This document shows positions 59,103 to 64,000 of a stretch of 64,000 nucleotides of DNA, piece by piece. The notes under the pieces were generated by a model that saw nothing but the letters and a program-made list of their open reading frames with translations, made no database searches and was not told where the DNA came from. This stretch comes from an uncultured Clostridia bacterium (lineage in GTDB: Bacteria > Bacillota > Clostridia > TANB77 > CAG-508): contig CAKMVZ010000006.1 in assembly GCA_928721915.1 (NCBI GenBank), forward strand, positions 62,001 to 126,000. Direction: 5' to 3'. Within the stretch, counting starts at the first letter, position 1. Each line of letters begins with the position of its first letter. Position numbers and translations under genes: made by a program.

Positions 59103-60383
59103 GTGTTAAAGATAGTAGTTTTGGGATTAGGATATGTAGGATTGCCAATAGCAATTTCATTTGCAAAAAAATATGAAACTTTTGGTTTTGATATTGATAA
59201 AGAAAAAATAAGAAGATATAAAAATGGGATTGATGTTAAAAATGAAATTAATAATAAAGAATTAAAAGAAACAACATTAAAATTTACAACAAATGAAAAA
59301 ATAATAAAGAATGCAGATTTTGTTATTGTTGCAGTTCCAACTCCACTTAACAAAGATAATACCCCAAATTTATCTTTATTAAAAAATGCTTCAATAACTG
59401 TAGCAAAAAATATGAAAAAAGGTTGTATTGTGATATATGAATCAACAGTTTATCCCGGAGCAACAGAAGAAATTTGTATACCAATTCTTGAAAAATATTC
59501 AGGAATGAATGTAAATAAAGATTTTTTTGTTGGATATTCACCAGAAAGGATTAATCCAGGGGATAAAATACATACTTTTGAAAATGTGTCTAAATTGGTT
59601 TCTGGCTCTAGAGAAGATATAACAGAAGAAATTTTTAGATTGTATAAAAATTGTATTAAAGCTAATGTTATAAAAGTATCTTCTATAAAGATAGCCGAGG
59701 CTGCTAAAATAGTTGAGAATTCACAAAGAGATATAAATATTGCATTTATTAATGAAATTTCTAAGTTATTTCATCTTATGAATATAAATACTAAAGAAGT
59801 TTTAGAGGCTGCATCAACAAAATGGAATTTTTTAAACTTTGAACCTGGTTTAGTCGGAGGACATTGTATAAGTGTTGATCCATATTATTTATCTTATAAA
59901 GCACAACAATTAGGTATGGAGCCTCAAGTCATACTATCAGGTAGAAAAGTTAACGATTTTATGTGGGTGTATATAGTGGAACAATTAAAAGCCATTTTAC
60001 AAAATTATGATATGGATATAAAAAAGACTAAAATTTTAATAAAAGGTTTAACTTTTAAAGAAAATGTGTCAGATATAAGAAATTCAAAAGTTATTGAAAT
60101 TGCTAAAAAATTAAAGGAAGAAGGAGTCCAAGTGTTTTTGGAAGATTATAATGTTAATAAAGAAGAATTAAGAAAAATGTATAATTTCTCTTTAGATAAT
60201 AATATTCCTAAAGTAGATGTAGTAATAATTGCTGTAAAACATAGTAGATATTATAAAATTAATATTGAAGATTTAGATAACTTTTATGTAGAAAAAAACA
60301 ATCCTAAAATTTTATTTGATTTGTATTCAATATTTAAAAAAGAAAAATTAGAAAAGAAAGGCTTTTTAGTATGGAATTTATAA
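59103..60383 (+). CDS. Nucleotide-sugar dehydrogenase (UDP-sugar 6-dehydrogenase)
   Basis: 426 aa from GTG 59103. Rossmann start VVLGLGYVGLPIAISFAKKY, then VAVPTPLNKDN, ESTVYPGATEE, and the catalytic GGHCISVDPYYL (Cys nucleophile). C-terminal NAD-domain with GLTFKENVSDIRNSKV. Closest to the WecC/TviB group that makes UDP-ManNAcA or UDP-GalNAcA rather than UDP-glucose dehydrogenase. Overlaps the epimerase gene by 13 nt. Confidence 0.92.
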   Translation: MLKIVVLGLGYVGLPIAISFAKKYETFGFDIDKEKIRRYKNGIDVKNEINNKELKETTLKFTTNEKIIKNADFVIVAVPTPLNKDNTPNLSLLKNASITVAKNMKKGCIVIYESTVYPGATEEICIPILEKYSGMNVNKDFFVGYSPERINPGDKIHTFENVSKLVSGSREDITEEIFRLYKNCIKANVIKVSSIKIAEAAKIVENSQRDINIAFINEISKLFHLMNINTKEVLEAASTKWNFLNFEPGLVGGHCISVDPYYLSYKAQQLGMEPQVILSGRKVNDFMWVYIVEQLKAILQNYDMDIKKTKILIKGLTFKENVSDIRNSKVIEIAKKLKEEGVQVFLEDYNVNKEELRKMYNFSLDNNIPKVDVVIIAVKHSRYYKINIEDLDNFYVEKNNPKILFDLYSIFKKEKLEKKGFLVWNL

Positions 60384-61360
60384 AATTTGAAAAAAATGCA
60401 GTAATTTTAATAACTGGTGTTGCAGGATTTATTGGATCAAATATAGCCGAGAAATGTTTAGAATTAGGATTTAAAGTGAGGGGAATAGATAATTTTTCAA
60501 ATGGAAGAATGGAAAACATAAAAGAATTATTGAAAAGTAATAATTTTGAGTTCATAGAAGGTGATATATGTTCTTATGAATTTTGCAATAAAATATGTGA
60601 CTCTGTAGATTTTGTATTTCATGAAGCAGCATGTGGAGCAGTTCCTAAATCTATTCAATTTCCGTTAGAATATACTGAAAATAACATTGTTGGTATGCAT
60701 AATATATTAGAAGCTTCTAAAAATAATAATATTAAAAATTTTGTTTATGCATCATCAGCCTCTGTTTATGGAGATAATGCTGATGAAATAAAAAAAGTTG
60801 GTTTTGAAGGAAATGTTTTATCTCCTTATGCACTAAGTAAGAAAACAGATGAAGAATTAGGAAAATTATATTATAAATTATATGGTTTAAATACGGTAGG
60901 CTTAAGATATTTTAATGTATTTGGTAAAAAACAAAACCCATATTCTGAATATTCAGCTGTAATTCCAAAATTTATAAAGAGCATAATGGAAAACAAAGAA
61001 ATTATAATTAATGGAGATGGTAATCAAAGAAGAGATTTTACGTATATTGATAATGTTATAGAGGCTAATTTGAAAGCTTGTTTTATTAAAAATAATAATA
61101 GATATGGCAAGGTTTTTAATGTTGCTTTTGGAGAAAGTACATCAATAAATGAGTTATATATTATATTATCAAAATTATTAAATAAAAAAACAACAGTAAC
61201 TTATGGACCGGAAAGGATAGGAGATATAAAAAATTCGTTAGCTGATATAAGTGAAACTAAATCTATTTTGGAATACAATCCTAAATATAATATAAGGGAT
61301 GGTTTGAAGTTAACTGTTAAATGGTATATAGAAAATTTAAAGCGAAAGGAAAGTATATGA
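60371..61360 (+). CDS. NAD-dependent nucleotide-sugar epimerase
   Basis: 329 aa, extended SDR. ILITGVAGFIGSNIAEKCLE near the N terminus, catalytic Ser in YASSASVYGDN and YALSKK (YxxxK), FNVFGKKQNPYSEYSAVIPKF, and DFTYIDNVIEANLKA. Resembles TviC/WbpP-like UDP-HexNAc C4 epimerases, which act together with the preceding type of dehydrogenase. TGA overlaps the next gene's ATG. Confidence 0.9.
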   Translation: MEFIKFEKNAVILITGVAGFIGSNIAEKCLELGFKVRGIDNFSNGRMENIKELLKSNNFEFIEGDICSYEFCNKICDSVDFVFHEAACGAVPKSIQFPLEYTENNIVGMHNILEASKNNNIKNFVYASSASVYGDNADEIKKVGFEGNVLSPYALSKKTDEELGKLYYKLYGLNTVGLRYFNVFGKKQNPYSEYSAVIPKFIKSIMENKEIIINGDGNQRRDFTYIDNVIEANLKACFIKNNNRYGKVFNVAFGESTSINELYIILSKLLNKKTTVTYGPERIGDIKNSLADISETKSILEYNPKYNIRDGLKLTVKWYIENLKRKESI

Positions 61361-62442
61361 AATTTCTAATTGGAGTATGTGGAATTGGTAAAGGACATTG
61401 TATTAGAGAGTATGAAATATGTAAAGAATTAATAAAAAGGGGTCATGAAGTTAGAATATTAACATATAATGAAGGTGTTGATTTTTTTTCAAATATTAAT
61501 ATAAAGAGCTATGAAGTCTATGTTCCTTTTATAGTATTTAAAGGGGAACATGTAAAGTGGTTAGATTGTATTAAAAGAAATTTTTTTAAATTTATTCCAG
61601 GAACTTTAAGAAATATTAAAGTGTATAGAAAAATTATAAAAGATGATTTTATTCCAGATTTTTGTATTAGTGATTATGAACCTGTTGTAGCAAGAATATC
61701 ATATAAAATAAAAAAACCATTAATAAATATAGATCAGCAAAGTAAATTTATGTATATGAAAGAAAATTCTATAAATGGTTATTCTTGTATTGAGGAGAAG
61801 AAAAGACTAGGACTATTTTTCCCTAATTTTAATAAAAAATATATAGTTTCTTTTTATGAATTACCTAAAGAAATATTACCAAGTAATGTAGAAATTGTAT
61901 ATCCTATAATAAGAGATGATTTAAAAAGAATTAAAGTAAAAAATGGAGATACTAATAATGTGTTAATATATTTTTCAAAATATATAGATATGCCAATAAA
62001 ACAGAAAGTGGAAGATATTATAGAAATTTTGAATAAATTTCCAAACTATAAATTTACAATTTTTTCAACAGAATATTTTGAAAAAGAAATACATAAAGGA
62101 AATAATGTGATAATTAAAAGAAATGATAGAAAGGATTTTATAGAAACTTTGCGACAATCAATAGCTATAATTAGTACCGCTGGTCATACTTTAATTTCAG
62201 AAGCACTATATTGCAATATTCCTGCTTTTGTTATTCCATTATCAACATATGACCAAAATTATTGTGCAAAATTTATAAAGGAAAATAATATAGGTTATTC
62301 TTCTGATAAAATTAGCTATGAAAATTTAAATAAATTTTTGTCTAATATTGATTCTTATAAAGAGAATATAAAAAGATGTGAAAATTTACAAAAACCAATG
62401 AATACGTTAAATTATATAATTAGTCAATTAGAAAAAATGTGA
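61357..62442 (+). CDS. Glycosyltransferase, GT28/MGT-like
   Basis: 361 aa from ATG 61357 (ATGA overlap with the epimerase stop). GT-B fold: N-terminal FLIGVCGIGKGHCIREYEIC with a glycine loop, C-terminal AIISTAGHTLISEALYCNIPAFVIP (acceptor/UDP-binding stretch, quoted in part) and a closing FIKENNIGY. Probably transfers the sugar made by the upstream dehydrogenase/epimerase pair; acceptor not known. Confidence 0.85.
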   Translation: MKFLIGVCGIGKGHCIREYEICKELIKRGHEVRILTYNEGVDFFSNINIKSYEVYVPFIVFKGEHVKWLDCIKRNFFKFIPGTLRNIKVYRKIIKDDFIPDFCISDYEPVVARISYKIKKPLINIDQQSKFMYMKENSINGYSCIEEKKRLGLFFPNFNKKYIVSFYELPKEILPSNVEIVYPIIRDDLKRIKVKNGDTNNVLIYFSKYIDMPIKQKVEDIIEILNKFPNYKFTIFSTEYFEKEIHKGNNVIIKRNDRKDFIETLRQSIAIISTAGHTLISEALYCNIPAFVIPLSTYDQNYCAKFIKENNIGYSSDKISYENLNKFLSNIDSYKENIKRCENLQKPMNTLNYIISQLEKM

Positions 62443-62458
62443 AATAGAGGAGAGAAGA

Positions 62459-63571
62459 ATGGAAATTAACTATAAATCAAAATATTATTATACTGATTTT
62501 TCAAAAAAATATTTTGAAAAAGGTACTTTTTATAATATTGCTACAAAACCTAAAACTGTTGTATTGAAACCAACATTAAATTGTATAGCTAATTGTAAAC
62601 ATTGTAATCCAAGAAGTAAAAAATTTTCTACCAATAAAAAAATGACATTAAAAGATTATAAAATTTTATTAAAAAAATTAAAAGAATTAGGTACTGAGCA
62701 AATTTGCATAAGTGGTGGAGAACCACTTATATGTAATGATATTATTGAATTAGTAAAATTGATAACTGAAATGGAATTAAAAGTATCTTTAAATACAAAT
62801 GGGTGGTTTTTAGACAAAGAAAAATTTAGAGATTTAATGGAAGCTGGTGTCGCTTGTATTAATTTATCTATTGATTCACCGAATCCTGAGAAACATAATA
62901 AATTAAGAGGGTTAGATGGTTTATTTGAAAAAGCAATAAAACAGATAAAGGAGTGTAAAACTCTAAATGTTCCATTTATTTTAAATTTAAGAATGGTTTT
63001 ATCGAAGTATAATTATAAAGATATTTTAGAAATGTTAAATTTGGCTAATTATATAAATGCAGATATACTGAGTATAGATATGATTGAGGCTGATTCTAAA
63101 AATAAGTTATTTTTACTAAATAAAGAAGAAATTATAGAATTTAAAGAAATTTATATTCCAAATTTAATTGAAAAAATAGAAAATATGAATATTAGAAATG
63201 AATTGAAAAAGTTTAACATTAAACAGTTAAATGATATGTTTAACCTTGATTTTAATTCTATAGAGAATTTTGAAAATGGTATATATTGGCCAGATAATAA
63301 TATAAAAAATAAGTGTGATATACCAAGTTCTTTTATGATTATTGAAGGTGATGGCATGGTATTGCCATGTAATGCAATAGAATATAATAGAGAAAAAATA
63401 ATTGGAAATATATTGGAAACAGATATAGAAGAATTATGGAATTCAGAAAAATGGAAGAATTTCAGAAAAAATAAAATGGACTTTTGTCGAGAATGCCCAA
63501 TGAATATGAGTTATATGTTGGTTTTTAATGATAATGAAATTAAAAGAGAATGTAATTTTGATAATATATAA
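62459..63571 (+). CDS. Radical SAM/SPASM protein
   Basis: 370 aa behind GAGGAG. Core motif NCIANCKHCNPRSKKF (CxxxCxxC at about 41-48), ISGGEPLICND, NLSIDSPNPEKHNKLRGLD. The C-terminal SPASM region carries CDIPSS, LPCNAIEYNRE and FCRECPMN, enough Cys for one or two auxiliary clusters. Such enzymes often modify ribosomal peptides or oxidise sugars and aminoglycoside-like substrates. Second radical SAM gene of this cluster. Confidence 0.9.
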   Translation: MEINYKSKYYYTDFSKKYFEKGTFYNIATKPKTVVLKPTLNCIANCKHCNPRSKKFSTNKKMTLKDYKILLKKLKELGTEQICISGGEPLICNDIIELVKLITEMELKVSLNTNGWFLDKEKFRDLMEAGVACINLSIDSPNPEKHNKLRGLDGLFEKAIKQIKECKTLNVPFILNLRMVLSKYNYKDILEMLNLANYINADILSIDMIEADSKNKLFLLNKEEIIEFKEIYIPNLIEKIENMNIRNELKKFNIKQLNDMFNLDFNSIENFENGIYWPDNNIKNKCDIPSSFMIIEGDGMVLPCNAIEYNREKIIGNILETDIEELWNSEKWKNFRKNKMDFCRECPMNMSYMLVFNDNEIKRECNFDNI

Positions 63572-63592
63572 AAAATTAGGAGAAAAGCGTAA

Positions 63593-64000
63593 ATGTATAA
63601 TAAAAAAATGATTGTTTTGGAAGGAATAGCTGGCGCTGGTAAAAGTACAAATATAAATATGTTGAAAAATAAATTTGATAATATTGATGGAATAAATATA
63701 AAAATAAGCAAATTATTAGAAAATATTGAGAAAACAAATTTTATTGATTATAATAATACAGATTATTATTTATTATTAGATAATTTAAAAACAATATTAT
63801 ATAATGATTCTAAAAAGAAAATAGTTTTATTTGAAAGATATTATCTATCAACTCTTGCTCATTCTTATGCTTTAAGTAAATTAAAAAAAGATGATGAGCT
63901 ATATTATAAAGTTTTTTATTGGTATAAGGAAAATATTGGAAAAAGTATTAATAAACCAAATGCATATATTTTTTTGAAAATTCCAATTGATATTGCTATA
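63593..64000 (+). CDS. Thymidylate kinase-like P-loop kinase, 3' end outside window
   Basis: 136 residues visible, open at the window end. ATG follows AGGAG. Walker A VLEGIAGAGKSTNI at about 8-21, then KIVLFERYYLSTLAHSYALS around 78-97, which is the DRY/substrate-region pattern of dTMP kinases. It may phosphorylate a nucleotide for the nucleotide-sugar steps or be a specialised kinase of this cluster; not the housekeeping tmk by context. Confidence 0.75.
   Translation, partial: MYNKKMIVLEGIAGAGKSTNINMLKNKFDNIDGINIKISKLLENIEKTNFIDYNNTDYYLLLDNLKTILYNDSKKKIVLFERYYLSTLAHSYALSKLKKDDELYYKVFYWYKENIGKSINKPNAYIFLKIPIDIAI

Noticed and set aside
3220..64000. TGA recoded as tryptophan
   Set aside because: TGA ends several genes at the expected place (for example 58518, 61360 and 62442), and Trp is written TGG.
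56024..64000. CRISPR array or insertion sequence in the accessory region
   Set aside because: No regularly spaced repeats, transposase motif or terminal inverted repeats were seen.

Overview
The window is AT-rich chromosomal DNA from a low-GC Firmicute, most likely an uncultured Clostridia-type gut bacterium. The evidence is Firmicutes-type gene order (rpmG-secE-nusG-rplK-rplA-rplJ-rplL; ireB-ruvX-yrzB; rbgA), AGA-dominated arginine codons, TTG starts behind strong GGAGG sites, and TGA, TAA and TAG all used as stops. The species is not identifiable from the sequence alone.

Layout. 1-3.1 kb: 3' part of a 23S rRNA gene with an expanded helix, then 5S rRNA. 3.2-5.4 kb: an unknown gene, a flavin reductase and a small minus-strand gene. 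5.5-9.4 kb: L33, SecE, NusG, L11, L1, L10 and L7/L12 genes, with an L10 leader and a 44-bp repeat element. 9.5-21.6 kb: a prepilin-like protein, a MurL-MurD2 pair, an SSB-like protein, a membrane glycosyltransferase-like protein, LspA, a TagA-like transferase, two pseudouridine synthases, an S1-domain protein and a winged-helix protein. 21.6-33.9 kb: a minus-strand VirD4/TraG-like coupling ATPase, a MurJ/SpoVB flippase, HU, envelope proteins, a G5/SH3/glucosaminidase autolysin, and a possible secretion module (small two-TM protein, TadZ/ParA-like protein, GAF-GGDEF-like protein). 33.9-41 kb: ireB-ruvX-yrzB, PepSY protein, RhuM, rbgA, mrnC, tRNA-Glu, a flavodoxin behind a MerR-type promoter and a DUF3048 protein. 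41.2-46.4 kb: pyrimidine operon (pyrC, MazG-like, pyrF, NUDIX, pyrK, PLC-like, pyrD). 46.4-55.9 kb: PstS-like lipoprotein, valS, comFC, KAP NTPase and RecU-like protein. 56-64 kb: a cluster with an asparagine-synthetase-like protein, two radical SAM proteins, a HAD phosphatase, nucleotide-sugar dehydrogenase and epimerase, a glycosyltransferase and a dTMP-kinase-like protein cut by the window end.

Main discovery. Sixteen otherwise normal, often essential genes (murD2, rbgA, mrnC, pyrF, pyrD, murJ, tagA, rluB, the TraG-like gene and others) are each interrupted by one or two single-base insertions, 19 sites in all. Every site has the same form: an extra C directly before an in-frame glycine codon, giving CGGN where GGN is expected. 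In every case the zero-frame codon is CGG, and I found no in-frame CGG anywhere in the window that must be read as arginine. The pattern follows the coding strand, holds on both strands, and the lost glycines include family-conserved ones (Walker A, RbgA FPGH, a lipobox Gly-Cys). The simplest reading is that this organism decodes CGGN as glycine with a +1 frame shift, either by a four-base-reading tRNA or by skipping C at an unassigned CGG codon. I know of no described bacterial system like this. All CDS below are given as the frame-restored gene.
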